The notes beneath the pieces are model-generated. The model saw only the letters and a program-made list of their open reading frames with translations. It was not told the origin of the DNA and ran no database searches. Positions 1 through 8,311 of a DNA stretch of 40,820 nt are shown here, one piece after another. Made by a program: the position numbers and the translations under genes. How positions within the stretch are numbered: position 1 is the first letter of the stretch; the number at the start of each line of letters is the position of its first letter. This stretch comes from Flavobacterium sp. (GTDB lineage Bacteria > Bacteroidota > Bacteroidia > Flavobacteriales > Flavobacteriaceae): positions 1 through 40,820 of the forward strand of contig JAGOJA010000004.1 of NCBI GenBank assembly GCA_017995345.1. Reading direction: 5' to 3'.

Positions 1-500
1 AAAAAAGCACCCACTTTTTCGCCTAATCTAAATTCAGTTCGATTTCCTAAAAGAAGCGAAGGTTGCAATACAGAAACGCTTTCGAAATTACAATCTTTAA
101 GGAAATCTTGAATTTCTCCTTTTGTTTTTAAATAGAAATTTCCAGATTTTGCATCAGCACCAAGAGATGAAATAATCAAATAGTGTTTGACTTTGTTTAG
201 CAAAGCAAAAGCAGCAAACTTACTCGGATATTCAAAATCTACTTTTCTAAAAGCATTTTGACTTCCTGCTTTTTTGATGGTTGTACCAATAGTGCAAAAG
301 AGATCATCGCCAACAACTAATTCTTTATAGGTTTCCGGCTTGTCAAAATCAATGATGTGTTGCGTTAATTTTGGATGCTTTATTCCTGTATCTCTTTTTA
401 CGAAAGTGACTACTTTATCGTAATGGGAGCTTTCTAAAAGTAAATTCAATAAATGGGAACCTATTAAACCACTACTTCCAATCACCAATGCCGTTTTCAC
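1..500 (-). CDS. NAD(P)-binding SDR-like oxidoreductase, partial (3' end outside window)
   Basis: The reading frame begins at a GTG codon (498-500) and runs off the left edge, so only the first ~166 residues are visible. The N-terminus carries a Rossmann dinucleotide-binding motif (VIGSSGLIGSHLL, about residues 6-18). Further on are SSLGAD and a YLKTK stretch (YxxxK), as in atypical short-chain dehydrogenases of the HTATIP2/TIP30 and YbjT type. The cofactor is probably NADP; the substrate is unknown. GTG is chosen because it lies directly before the Rossmann strand and only 2 bases after the stop of the upstream DUF1456 gene, which implies translational coupling. No in-frame ATG lies in that gap. 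Confidence 0.75.
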   Translation of the reverse strand, partial: MKTALVIGSSGLIGSHLLNLLLESSHYDKVVTFVKRDTGIKHPKLTQHIIDFDKPETYKELVVGDDLFCTIGTTIKKAGSQNAFRKVDFEYPSKFAAFALLNKVKHYLIISSLGADAKSGNFYLKTKGEIQDFLKDCNFESVSVLQPSLLLGNRTEFRLGEKVGAF

Positions 501-502
501 GT

Positions 503-970
503 TTATGATTTTTTATTCTTACCGAAGTTGAATTTCACTTTTTCAACTACTTGAACTTTTGAATTTCCTTTTGGATATTGTTTTTTGGAAGTGTTTTTTG
601 TAGCAGGTCTTGATTTTGAAGGCGCTTCGTCACCTCTTGATTTTTCTTCGTCTCTAGGTTTTGCCTTAAACTCTGGTCTGTCTTTTGATCCTTCTTTTGT
701 AGGGATTTGTGCTTTATGTTTGGCTAAAACATCGTTTGGATTTTTCGGGTTTTCTTTCGTTCCACGCAAGTGAATTACCAATGCATTCAGGAAATTACGC
801 AACACTTGATCGCCACATTCCATATAATTCTCATGTTTTTCATCACGGAAAAAAGCCCCCAATTCTGATTTAGTGATTCTAAAATCTACTAATTCTAATA
901 TTTCAACTATTTGGTCGTCACGTAGCATTAAAGCCACACGAAGTTTTTTAAAGATGTCGTTATTTGTCAT
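503..970 (-). CDS. DUF1456 (YehS-like) protein with basic C-terminal tail
   Basis: Residues 1-70 match the DUF1456 fold of E. coli YehS (TNNDIFKKLRVAL, then ECGDQVLRNFLNAL). YehS as I know it has two tandem copies of this unit; only one is present here, and it looks most like the second copy. Residues ~75-155 are low-complexity and rich in Lys, Arg, Glu, Ser and Pro, ending in FGKNKKS. They look disordered and may bind nucleic acid or ribosomes, which is inference. Function of the family is unknown. The stop lies 2 bases before the GTG of the SDR gene, so the two are probably co-translated. A start at the ATG at 970 gives a normal N-terminus. Confidence 0.8.
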   Translation of the reverse strand: MTNNDIFKKLRVALMLRDDQIVEILELVDFRITKSELGAFFRDEKHENYMECGDQVLRNFLNALVIHLRGTKENPKNPNDVLAKHKAQIPTKEGSKDRPEFKAKPRDEEKSRGDEAPSKSRPATKNTSKKQYPKGNSKVQVVEKVKFNFGKNKKS

Positions 971-1028
971 TATATTCTAATTTTTTACAAAGGTACGGTT
1001 TAAAAGCAATTGCAACACAATTTTAGAG

Positions 1029-2060
1029 TCAGAATTGATTTTGGTTCAGAATGTGAATTATGGCATCTAAATCTTCTTTGGTGTGATTGGCGGTAATTAC
1101 AATTCTATTTAAAATTGTAGAATCTGTTGGGTATTTAAAATGGGTTACTATAATTTTATTGGCAGTCAAAATTTTAGAAAGCCCTTCTATTTTTGGGTAA
1201 ATTAGCGGATAATTACGGTCAAAATGAATGGTTTTTTTTTGTGTTAAATGAGCATGAATGTAGTTTAAATTGTCTTTCAATTTTTGATGCTGTTGCAAAT
1301 AGAGTGGTGCTGCATCAGCCATGGTTTGAACAAAAGCGGCATTCATTCCGGCACTGGAAACGAAAGTGTCATGATTTTTTATTTGATGAATAAATTCAGA
1401 ATCGCCTGCAATTACGCCACCTGTCAGGCCAAAGGCTTTTCCTAAAGAAGACACCATGATTTTTCTTTTAATGGATGGAAGATTGACTTCCAGAAAAATG
1501 CCGCAACCATTCGTTCCTAAAATTCCAAGCGAATGTGATTCGTCAATAACAAATGTGATTTCCTTGTTGGACGGAATCGAATTCAGAATAGAAAAATCGA
1601 TTGGTTTCACATGAAGAGAAGGAACAGAGTCTGTCAGAATAGTGATTTTTTCAGTTGCGGTATCGAGCAAACGAGGATTTAATTCATTTTCAATAAAAAC
1701 CGGTAAACTATTTGGCACTTTTATAGCAATATGCGTATTCGGGAAATGAAAAAAGCAATCGGTTGCAGGTGTTAATGCTTCAATAACTATTTTTCCCGCC
1801 AGCATACCGGATGAAACTGTAAGAACCGCATCTGCTTTGATGTAATTGACTAAAAAGCGTTCGCCGTTTTCGTATGCATTCAGTTGAATGTTAGAGCTTC
1901 TTGAACTTCCATAAGCCGTTCCCCATTGCAAAATATTTTTGATGAGCAGTTTTTGGAATTCGGGATGTGTGGGTAAACTCAAATAGGCGGTTCCTCCAAA
2001 ATAGCGGTATTCTTCCTTTTCGATTTTAATTATTCGATCCGGGAATTGGTTGACTTTCAC
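1029..2060 (-). CDS. PLP-dependent enzyme of the 8-amino-7-oxononanoate synthase / KBL fold
   Basis: Fold-type I PLP enzyme of the alpha-oxoamine synthase group. The internal aldimine lysine is K208 in SSLGKAFG. The PLP-contacting D173-E174-S-H176 (VIDESHS) is intact, and the GSSRSSNIQLN segment near 51-61 occupies the place of the usual GS-G-SR-G loop. At 343 residues it is shorter than typical BioF or KBL (about 385-400), and no other biotin or threonine-degradation gene is nearby, so neither name is justified. It starts 6 bases after the stop of the dipeptide epimerase gene, so the two form an operon. A role in using amino acids released from murein peptides is inference. Confidence 0.75.
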   Translation of the reverse strand: MKVNQFPDRIIKIEKEEYRYFGGTAYLSLPTHPEFQKLLIKNILQWGTAYGSSRSSNIQLNAYENGERFLVNYIKADAVLTVSSGMLAGKIVIEALTPATDCFFHFPNTHIAIKVPNSLPVFIENELNPRLLDTATEKITILTDSVPSLHVKPIDFSILNSIPSNKEITFVIDESHSLGILGTNGCGIFLEVNLPSIKRKIMVSSLGKAFGLTGGVIAGDSEFIHQIKNHDTFVSSAGMNAAFVQTMADAAPLYLQQHQKLKDNLNYIHAHLTQKKTIHFDRNYPLIYPKIEGLSKILTANKIIVTHFKYPTDSTILNRIVITANHTKEDLDAIIHILNQNQF

Positions 2061-2066
2061 TTTGAA

Positions 2067-3077
2067 TTAAATTAAAGTTACTCCGGTTCCATTAAGATTT
2101 GGATAGGATATTTTACCAAAATCTATGGTTACGCCGGTTGCAATGTCTTCTGCCAAAAGTAATGCGCCGTCCATATCTACATAATCCAATTGTGGTAATA
2201 AATGCGCAATCGCTGATATTCCCACTGTGGATTCGGTCATACAACCCACCATCGTTTTCAAACCTAATTTCTTGGCTTCTTGAATCATTCTTCTTCCAGG
2301 AGTTAGTCCGCCACATTTTACTAATTTGACATTCACACCATGAAAATGTTGGTGACATTTGGCCACATCTTCTTCAACAATACAACTTTCGTCTGCTATT
2401 ATTGGTAAAACGGAATGTTTGAAAACTTCCTTGTGTCCTTCCCAATTATCGGCTTTCATGGGTTGTTCTAAGAATTCTACCCCTAACTTTTTTAACTCAA
2501 TTGCATTATTAATGGTTTCTTCCATACCCCAACCACAATTGGCATCAATTCTAAAAATAGCATTGGTATGTTTTCGAAGTTCGGTGACAATGGCAATGTC
2601 TTCTTTGGTTCCTAGTTTTATTTTATAAATTGGCCAAGGCAATTCCTTCATTTTTGCCACCATTTTTTCGATGGAAGCAATGCCAATCGTATAATCGGTC
2701 AACGGATTTTTAGCAATGGTGTAATTCCACAATTCGTATAGTTTCTTTCCTTTTTTGCGTGCGTACAAATCATTGTACGCCATGTCCAAAGCGCATAAAG
2801 CAAACATATTCTCTTTTAGATATGGATGGATTTTTGACCAAAACTCTTCTGGAGTTTCATTTGTTGTGCCTTCGATTATGGAGCGAATTTTCTCTAAATC
2901 CTTCATCATCACCGGAACGGTTGTTTTGTAATAGGGATTGGAAGTTGCTTCGCCAAAACCAGAGAAGCCGTCACTCTTTAATTCCACAATCAATGAAGGT
3001 TGAAAGTCAATTGATTCTCTTGAAATCGTAAAGGTATGTTTTAATTTGAGGTTGTATGCTCTTAAGATTAGTTCCAT
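2067..3077 (-). CDS. Dipeptide epimerase (enolase superfamily, L-Ala-D/L-Glu epimerase type)
   Basis: Muconate-lactonizing subgroup of the enolase superfamily, probably epimerising L-Ala-D/L-Glu or related dipeptides from murein turnover. The catalytic lysines are K154 in the KxK motif (YKIKLG, 151-156) and K251 (NVKLVKCGG). Metal ligands are D178 (RIDAN), E204 (EQPM) and D229 (IADES). The D301-x-D303 motif (YVDMDG), which in dipeptide epimerases holds the substrate amino group, is present, so an epimerase is more likely than a muconate or o-succinylbenzoate enzyme. Length 336 residues is normal. The substrate side chains cannot be read from the sequence. It is the first gene of an operon with the PLP enzyme downstream. 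Confidence 0.85.
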   Translation of the reverse strand: MELILRAYNLKLKHTFTISRESIDFQPSLIVELKSDGFSGFGEATSNPYYKTTVPVMMKDLEKIRSIIEGTTNETPEEFWSKIHPYLKENMFALCALDMAYNDLYARKKGKKLYELWNYTIAKNPLTDYTIGIASIEKMVAKMKELPWPIYKIKLGTKEDIAIVTELRKHTNAIFRIDANCGWGMEETINNAIELKKLGVEFLEQPMKADNWEGHKEVFKHSVLPIIADESCIVEEDVAKCHQHFHGVNVKLVKCGGLTPGRRMIQEAKKLGLKTMVGCMTESTVGISAIAHLLPQLDYVDMDGALLLAEDIATGVTIDFGKISYPNLNGTGVTLI

Positions 3078-3251
3078 TTGATTCTAAATTTTAAATTAAT
3101 GATTTATTGTTGTAAATCTTGTTAATTTTTATCTTTTTGTTAAATTTTAAATGCTTTTGCTTTTGTTAGTTTTTTGCTTTTAAAAGTGCGGATTCATTAT
3201 TTAGTTTTTGTGTTTTGATTTAAAAACAATATTTTAGCTAAAAATAATAAT
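3078..3251. other. Divergent intergenic region (epimerase / TerB-like)
   Basis: A 174-base AT-rich spacer between divergent starts. It contains T-rich direct repeats of TGCTTTT around 3150-3180 and a CTTTTAAAAG palindrome near 3177-3186. No convincing TAnnTTTG promoter was found on either strand. Confidence 0.3.
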
Positions 3252-3656
3252 TTGATGGATACTTTCGAAGAAAAGAGGAGTTTAGTTTTAGAGATGATTG
3301 CTTTTTCTGCCGTTGACGGACGTTTGCACAAAAGAGAATATGAATTTCTAGCACTTGTTGCTAACGAGTTGGGTTTTGATCTGGATGTTTTTAATGATTT
3401 ATTTCATCAGGAACTTCCACAACTTCCTATGAAATCCGAATTCATGCGTATTCAGCAATTTTATAGATTGGCTTTATTAATGCATAGTGACGGGGTTTTG
3501 CATAAAAAGGAAGCAGTAGCAATCCAACAAATAGCAATTGAAATGGGACTTAATCCGTCAGCTACAAAACGCATTCTTAAATTGATGTATGAAGCGCCAA
3601 ATGCAATAATTGACGGTGAAGTTTTATTAAATGTTTTTAAGGAACAACATAATTAA
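3252..3656 (+). CDS. TerB-like (tellurite-resistance/DjlA N-terminal fold) protein
   Basis: A 134-residue all-helical protein with two similar halves, each with an acidic loop after a helix: AFSAVDGRLHKREYEFL near residues 16-32 and MHSDGVLHKKEAVAIQQIA near 77-95. This D-G-x-L-x-x-x-E pattern is the signature of the TerB / DjlA N-terminal domain, thought to bind metal. No transmembrane segment or J domain follows, so it is a free cytoplasmic TerB domain. Function is unknown. It is transcribed alone on the plus strand and converges on uvrB; the two stop codons overlap within the palindrome TTAA at 3653-3656, with no terminator between them. Confidence 0.7.
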   Translation: MMDTFEEKRSLVLEMIAFSAVDGRLHKREYEFLALVANELGFDLDVFNDLFHQELPQLPMKSEFMRIQQFYRLALLMHSDGVLHKKEAVAIQQIAIEMGLNPSATKRILKLMYEAPNAIIDGEVLLNVFKEQHN

Positions 3657-5644
3657 GTCAGTTGTTCTTGCAATTTCTTAATCTCATCACGGAATTTTGC
3701 AGCCTGCATAAAGTCTAAATCTTTTGCCGCTTTTTCCATCGATTTTCGTTTCTCGCGGATCATTTTGTCAATTTCTGGTTTAGACATATATAGATTTTCC
3801 GGTTCGGCAGCGGCGGTCATAGTAAGGCCCAATTCATAATCTGCCAATGGATTTTTAGTAAAGGCACTCTCGATCTTTTTGTTAAGCGCCATCGGAACTA
3901 GATTGTTCTCTGTGTTGTAATTGATTTGTTTGGTTCTGCGATAATTGGTTTCATCAATCGTTTTTTGCATGCTAGCCGTTATTTTATCCGCGTACATAAT
4001 CGCTTTTCCGTTGATATTTCTCGCTGCACGACCTATTGTTTGCGTAAGCGAGCGATGGCTTCTCAAAAAACCTTCTTTGTCAGCGTCTAAAATAGCTACT
4101 AATGAAACTTCGGGTAAATCCAAACCTTCACGAAGTAAATTTACACCAATTAAAACATCAAAAATTCCTTTTCGTAAATCCTGCATGATTTCTATTCGTT
4201 CCAATGTGTCTACTTCAGAATGAATATAACGACAACGAATATTAACTTTGGATAAATATTTGGCTAATTCTTCCGCCATTCTTTTGGTTAAAGTGGTCAC
4301 TAAAACACGTTCGTCAATTTCGGCCCGAACTTGAATTTCTTCAATTAAATCATCAATTTGGTTCAAACTTGGTCGGATTTCAATAATTGGATCCAATAAT
4401 CCGGTGGGACGAATCACCTGCTCCACAACGACACCTTCGGTTTTTTGCAACTCATAATCGGCTGGCGTTGCTGAAACGTAGATGACTTGGTTTTGCATGG
4501 CTTCAAATTCTTCAAATTTCAAAGGTCGGTTGTCCATTGCTGCTGGAAGTCTAAAACCGTATTCCACTAAATTTTCTTTTCGGCTTCTGTCGCCGCCATA
4601 CATGGCGCTAACTTGCGAAAGCGTTACGTGACTTTCATCCACCACCATTAAGTAATCTTTTGGAAAATAATCCAATAAACAAAAAGGTCTTGTTCCGGGT
4701 AAACGACCGTCGAGGTAACGCGAATAATTTTCAATTCCAGAGCAATAACCCAGTTCCCGGATCATTTCTAAATCGAAATTGGTACGTTCTTCCAATCGTT
4801 TTGCTTCTAAATGTTTTCCGATTTCCTTGAAATAATCAACTTGTTTAACCAAATCCTGTTGGATCTCCCAAATGGCTCCTTGCAATACATCAGGTGAGGT
4901 AACGAACATATTAGCTGGGTAAATAGTAAGCCTTTCAAATTTTTCGAGGACTAGCGAATTCTTAGTGTCAAAACTTTCAATTTCTTCTATTTCATCACCA
5001 AAAAAGTGGATTCTATATGCTTCATCCGCATAACTAGGATAAACATCTACCGTGTCACCTTTTATCCTAAAACTTCCAGGATTAAAATCAGCTTCCGTTC
5101 TGGAATATAAACTTTGTACCAGTTGATGTAATAGTTTAGTTCGAGAAATGACTTGTCCTTTCTCAATTGGAATTAAATTTTTCTGGAATTCTACAGGATT
5201 TCCAATACCGTACAAGCAAGAAACCGAGGCCACTACCAAAATATCTCTTCGGCCTGAAAGCAATGAAGCGGTAGTTGACATTCGCATTTTTTCCAGTTCT
5301 TCATTGATGGATAAATCCTTTTCAATAAATACGCCAGTTACTGGCATAAAAGCTTCAGGTTGGTAATAATCGTAGTAGGAAACAAAATATTCTACGGCAT
5401 TATTCGGAAAAAATTGCTTGAATTCCGAGTACAATTGCGCTGCCAAAGTTTTGTTGTGTGCCAAAACCAATGTGGGTCTTTGCACTTCCTGAATCACATT
5501 GGCCACCGTAAATGTTTTTCCTGATCCAGTAACTCCTAAAAGTGTCTGGAATTTATCACCATCAATGATTCCCTGAACTAATTTTTCAATCGCTTGTGGT
5601 TGGTCGCCTTTGGGCTGATAATCGGATACTACTTGAAAATTCAT
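3653..5644 (-). CDS. uvrB: Excinuclease ABC subunit B
   Basis: Damage-recognition helicase of nucleotide excision repair; it takes DNA from UvrA2 and recruits UvrC. Walker A is GVTGSGKT (37-44, K43). The aromatic beta-hairpin that clamps DNA is seen as YYDYYQPEAFMP (about 91-102). DESHVT, followed by helicase motifs such as QTIGRAARN near the C-terminal third, is intact. The last ~38 residues form the UVR coiled-coil motif that contacts UvrC. Length 663 residues is normal. A TACCTTTG -7-like element lies 20 bases upstream of the ATG (5664-5671). Identification is secure. Confidence 0.97.
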   Translation of the reverse strand: MNFQVVSDYQPKGDQPQAIEKLVQGIIDGDKFQTLLGVTGSGKTFTVANVIQEVQRPTLVLAHNKTLAAQLYSEFKQFFPNNAVEYFVSYYDYYQPEAFMPVTGVFIEKDLSINEELEKMRMSTTASLLSGRRDILVVASVSCLYGIGNPVEFQKNLIPIEKGQVISRTKLLHQLVQSLYSRTEADFNPGSFRIKGDTVDVYPSYADEAYRIHFFGDEIEEIESFDTKNSLVLEKFERLTIYPANMFVTSPDVLQGAIWEIQQDLVKQVDYFKEIGKHLEAKRLEERTNFDLEMIRELGYCSGIENYSRYLDGRLPGTRPFCLLDYFPKDYLMVVDESHVTLSQVSAMYGGDRSRKENLVEYGFRLPAAMDNRPLKFEEFEAMQNQVIYVSATPADYELQKTEGVVVEQVIRPTGLLDPIIEIRPSLNQIDDLIEEIQVRAEIDERVLVTTLTKRMAEELAKYLSKVNIRCRYIHSEVDTLERIEIMQDLRKGIFDVLIGVNLLREGLDLPEVSLVAILDADKEGFLRSHRSLTQTIGRAARNINGKAIMYADKITASMQKTIDETNYRRTKQINYNTENNLVPMALNKKIESAFTKNPLADYELGLTMTAAAEPENLYMSKPEIDKMIREKRKSMEKAAKDLDFMQAAKFRDEIKKLQEQLT

Positions 5645-5663
5645 TTAATTAAATTGCTGATTG

Positions 5664-5671
5664 CAAAGGTA
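5664..5671 (-). promoter_or_regulatory. -7 element upstream of uvrB
   Basis: TACCTTTG on the minus strand matches the Bacteroidetes -7 consensus TAnnTTTG, about 20 bases before the uvrB start. No TTG was found at the expected -33 distance. Confidence 0.35.
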
Positions 5672-5705
5672 CAAAGGAATTTAAGAAAAAAAAGTTTAGA
5701 AAAAC

Positions 5706-6701
5706 TTAAAACTTCCAGGTTTTTTGTTGCGCTGCGCTTAAAAAAGTCCAAGCTACAATGCGGCTTGTTTTTTGGCCTTGAGCCATATCAATTGTTTTGA
5801 TTTCGACAACACTTACCTTGTTTAATGTTTTATAAAGACTGGAAAGATTCTCTTTTTTAGAAACTAAAGTTGTAAACCATAAACACTGCATCGGATATTT
5901 TGCACTTTCGTAAATCATCTGAGTAACGAAACCTAATTCACCGCCTTCGCACCATAATTCAGCATTATGTCCGCCAAAATTTAAAACAGGATTAGTTTCG
6001 CTCCGTTCGGCTCCGCCACGTGTTGTTGTTTTGGTTTTTTCTAAATTATTTATTTTTCGAACCGTACTTTTTGTGGCTTCATCCTGCGAGGCATGAAAAG
6101 GAGGATTGCAAATAGTGAAGGTAAATTTGTCTTCGGGAGTAATTATATTTTTAAAAATAAAACGCGATTCTGTTTGTTGTTGTAAACTGATGACATCAAT
6201 CAGTTTTGGATTCTCTTCAATGATGGCGCTGCAATTTTCAATTGCTTTTAAATCAATATCGGTTCCTACAAAACTCCATCCGTAGGTTGAAGCACCAATT
6301 ATAGGATAGATGCAATTCGCTCCCACACCAATGTCAAGACCTTGAACTGTTTCTCCTTCAGGAATGATTCCGTTGTTGCTTGACGCTAATAAATCGGCGA
6401 TATAATGAATGTAATCGGCTCTTCCGGGAACGGGTGGACAAAGATAATTTTTAGGAATATCCCAGTTTTGAATGTCGTAATGCGACAATAATAGTGCTTT
6501 GTTAAGGGACTTTACCGCATCTGGATTACTAAAATCAATAGTTTCTTTGGAAGCTTCAGGATTGTGCGCATTGACGGAAACAAAATGCTGTAATTCAGGA
6601 GATTTTGCTATTAATTGCTCAAAATTATACCCAAATCTATCTAGGTTTCTGGGATGTAAATTGGTCTTTTCGGTAATCGTTTTCGGTTTTATTTTTTCCA
6701 T
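5706..6701 (-). CDS. rlmF: 23S rRNA (adenine(1618)-N6)-methyltransferase
   Basis: SAM-dependent N6-adenine methyltransferase that modifies A1618 of 23S rRNA. The SAM-binding glycine motif GLDIGVGANC is at 121-130 and an acidic VGTDID strand at 145-150. The catalytic NPPF motif is at 199-202, in the RlmF-specific form NPPFHAS. The N-terminal K-x-x-LHPRN-L-x-R-FGYNF block is also typical of RlmF/YbiN. Length 331 residues fits the family. The gene is probably transcribed from its own promoter (6709-6735) and is separated from uvrB by 61 bases. Confidence 0.95.
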   Translation of the reverse strand: MEKIKPKTITEKTNLHPRNLDRFGYNFEQLIAKSPELQHFVSVNAHNPEASKETIDFSNPDAVKSLNKALLLSHYDIQNWDIPKNYLCPPVPGRADYIHYIADLLASSNNGIIPEGETVQGLDIGVGANCIYPIIGASTYGWSFVGTDIDLKAIENCSAIIEENPKLIDVISLQQQTESRFIFKNIITPEDKFTFTICNPPFHASQDEATKSTVRKINNLEKTKTTTRGGAERSETNPVLNFGGHNAELWCEGGELGFVTQMIYESAKYPMQCLWFTTLVSKKENLSSLYKTLNKVSVVEIKTIDMAQGQKTSRIVAWTFLSAAQQKTWKF

Positions 6702-6708
6702 TTCGGCG

Positions 6709-6735
6709 CAAAGATAGTCAATCTTTTTTTGTCAA
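6709..6735 (-). promoter_or_regulatory. Putative rlmF promoter
   Basis: On the minus strand a TTG (6733-6735) is followed after 16 bases by TATCTTTG (6709-6716), matching the phylum's TTG / TAnnTTTG pattern with a slightly short spacer. The start codon is only ~8 bases further on, so the leader would be very short. Confidence 0.4.
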
Positions 6736-6746
6736 TTAATAGATTG

Positions 6747-7409
6747 TCAATCCAAACATTCCATCATCAATAAATCGCCTTCGTCATGTTCTATTGTTAC
6801 GATGCCGTCTTTGATTGCATAATTGCTACTTCCGGTTCTATAACCGATGGTCAGACTATCATCTTTCAATGGATAAAATAAATTATTGGAATGAATTCCA
6901 GTCACGTGACCAATGGGAATTAATGAAATTGGCGTGTTCGCGGTGTACCATTTTTCGAATTTTTTAGGCAATAAAAATACTTTCGAATGATCGTCTAGAA
7001 TAACAATTTTTAATAAATTTCGGTATTTAGGAATGTTGGTAAGATTGGTGATTGTATGATCAGCTCTTCGTCCGGTGGCCCAAACAACATTTACGGCAGG
7101 AATTTTTCTTTTGATTAAATAGTCAAAAGCCTTTTCTAAATCGGTTTTATTCTGGTCTAACGTATGAATGATTTCGATTGGATACTGAGACGTTTTGTAA
7201 ATTTCAGGGTCAAAACCTCGATCGAAATCCCCTAAAAGCACATCGACTTTAATATCTAACTCCATAACACGAACCATAGCCGAATCTAATACAACTACTA
7301 GCGGAGACCATTCGAGCAACTGACCCAACAGTTCCGGATTGCAGGAAGCACCGTTAGCAATGATTAAAGCAGGTTCTTGGTCGTCGCGGACGATATGGTG
7401 TGAAGACAT
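6747..7409 (-). CDS. Thiamine pyrophosphokinase
   Basis: Transfers pyrophosphate from ATP to thiamine to make thiamine diphosphate. Family motifs are in order: NGAS near 19-22, LLGDFD (58-63), DQNKTDLEKA (85-94), and ATGRRADHTITNL (111-123), which supply the Mg and thiamine-binding acidic residues. Length 220 residues is normal. It lies 45 bases downstream of the RlmF gene's start side and 45 bases upstream of the DUF4249 stop, with a TATATTTG element (7446-7453) that could give it its own promoter. No TPP riboswitch was recognised in its short leader. Confidence 0.9.
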   Translation of the reverse strand: MSSHHIVRDDQEPALIIANGASCNPELLGQLLEWSPLVVVLDSAMVRVMELDIKVDVLLGDFDRGFDPEIYKTSQYPIEIIHTLDQNKTDLEKAFDYLIKRKIPAVNVVWATGRRADHTITNLTNIPKYRNLLKIVILDDHSKVFLLPKKFEKWYTANTPISLIPIGHVTGIHSNNLFYPLKDDSLTIGYRTGSSNYAIKDGIVTIEHDEGDLLMMECLD

Positions 7410-7445
7410 GGATAATTATGAATTATGAATTGAAAATTACGAATA

Positions 7446-7453
7446 CAAATATA
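7446..7453 (-). promoter_or_regulatory. -7 element upstream of thiamine pyrophosphokinase
   Basis: TATATTTG on the minus strand fits TAnnTTTG. It sits directly after the DUF4249 stop codon, 36 bases before the kinase start. No -33 TTG at the right distance was found. Confidence 0.3.
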
Positions 7454-7454
7454 C

Positions 7455-8276
7455 TTATTCAATTGTGTAATTTCTAATGTCGACTTCACTAAGGGAGAAA
7501 TAACCCAACGGATAATTTGTGCTGTCAGTGGTATTGATGATGTTTCCTCTTACGGTTGCTGGCGGTGATTGAAATGGCCCACCAGAATCATTTCCTGCGA
7601 TGCTTACCAAAACACTCATGTAATTGTAATAAGCTTTAGAAATTCCAAAGTGACTTACCTCAATGGTGTCGTCTTTTTTTAGCGCATCATTTTGCGAGAT
7701 GCTGAAGAATTCGTTTCCGTTAATAAGTTCATCTTGGTCTACATAATAGTTTGATTTCAACTGATTTGAATACACATATTTGTATAAATAATAATTGGTT
7801 TCACCAGCAGGATCTTGGTAGAATGTTTTAATTTCTATATCGGTTCCAGTAAAACCACCTTTGTTATTTTGAACAATTTTTGTAATGGGTGTAACGGGTT
7901 TCATTGTTTCGGTTGCGGTGTAAGTATTGCCGTTGCTCACAACTGTCAACGTGTACGTTTCATTGAGTACCGGAATAAAAGTAGCGCATGTATATTCGCC
8001 AGCATTCGTGGTTTCTGCAAAAATAAAAACAACATTAGCGCTGTTTTTGACGGAAACGTTTGCTCCTGAAACTTTTGGGATTTCAGTGCTGTAAAAACCA
8101 GTTGTAGTTGTCAGTTTGATTCGTTGTAGATTTCCCGAAGTTCCTTTTTTCCAATTAATTGCTGCTTCGATAACCAGTTTTGGCGGAGCACTGTCTAAGT
8201 CTACTTGGATAACATCTTCACAGCCTGTTGAAAAAACAGCTAGGATTAGCATCAGATATACTGTTATTTTTTTCAT
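7455..8276 (-). CDS. DUF4249 outer-membrane lipoprotein
   Basis: Begins with a lipoprotein signal peptide (MKKITVYLMLILAVFSTGC) with the acylated cysteine at C19. The sequence after it (GCEDVIQVDLDSAPPKLVIEA) is the hallmark opening of DUF4249. The rest (273 residues in total) is beta-rich and has an Ig-like region near residues 50-110. It lies 35 bases downstream of the TonB-dependent receptor gene, so it is very likely the surface partner of that transporter, by analogy with SusD-like partners. The substrate cannot be told. Confidence 0.85.
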   Translation of the reverse strand: MKKITVYLMLILAVFSTGCEDVIQVDLDSAPPKLVIEAAINWKKGTSGNLQRIKLTTTTGFYSTEIPKVSGANVSVKNSANVVFIFAETTNAGEYTCATFIPVLNETYTLTVVSNGNTYTATETMKPVTPITKIVQNNKGGFTGTDIEIKTFYQDPAGETNYYLYKYVYSNQLKSNYYVDQDELINGNEFFSISQNDALKKDDTIEVSHFGISKAYYNYMSVLVSIAGNDSGGPFQSPPATVRGNIINTTDSTNYPLGYFSLSEVDIRNYTIE

Positions 8277-8311
8277 GATTTTATTTTTTATTCTCTTATT
8301 AGATGAAAAGA

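Noticed and set aside
1029-2060. Naming the PLP enzyme bioF or kbl
   Set aside because: The fold matches, but length, loop sequence and neighbours fit neither role.
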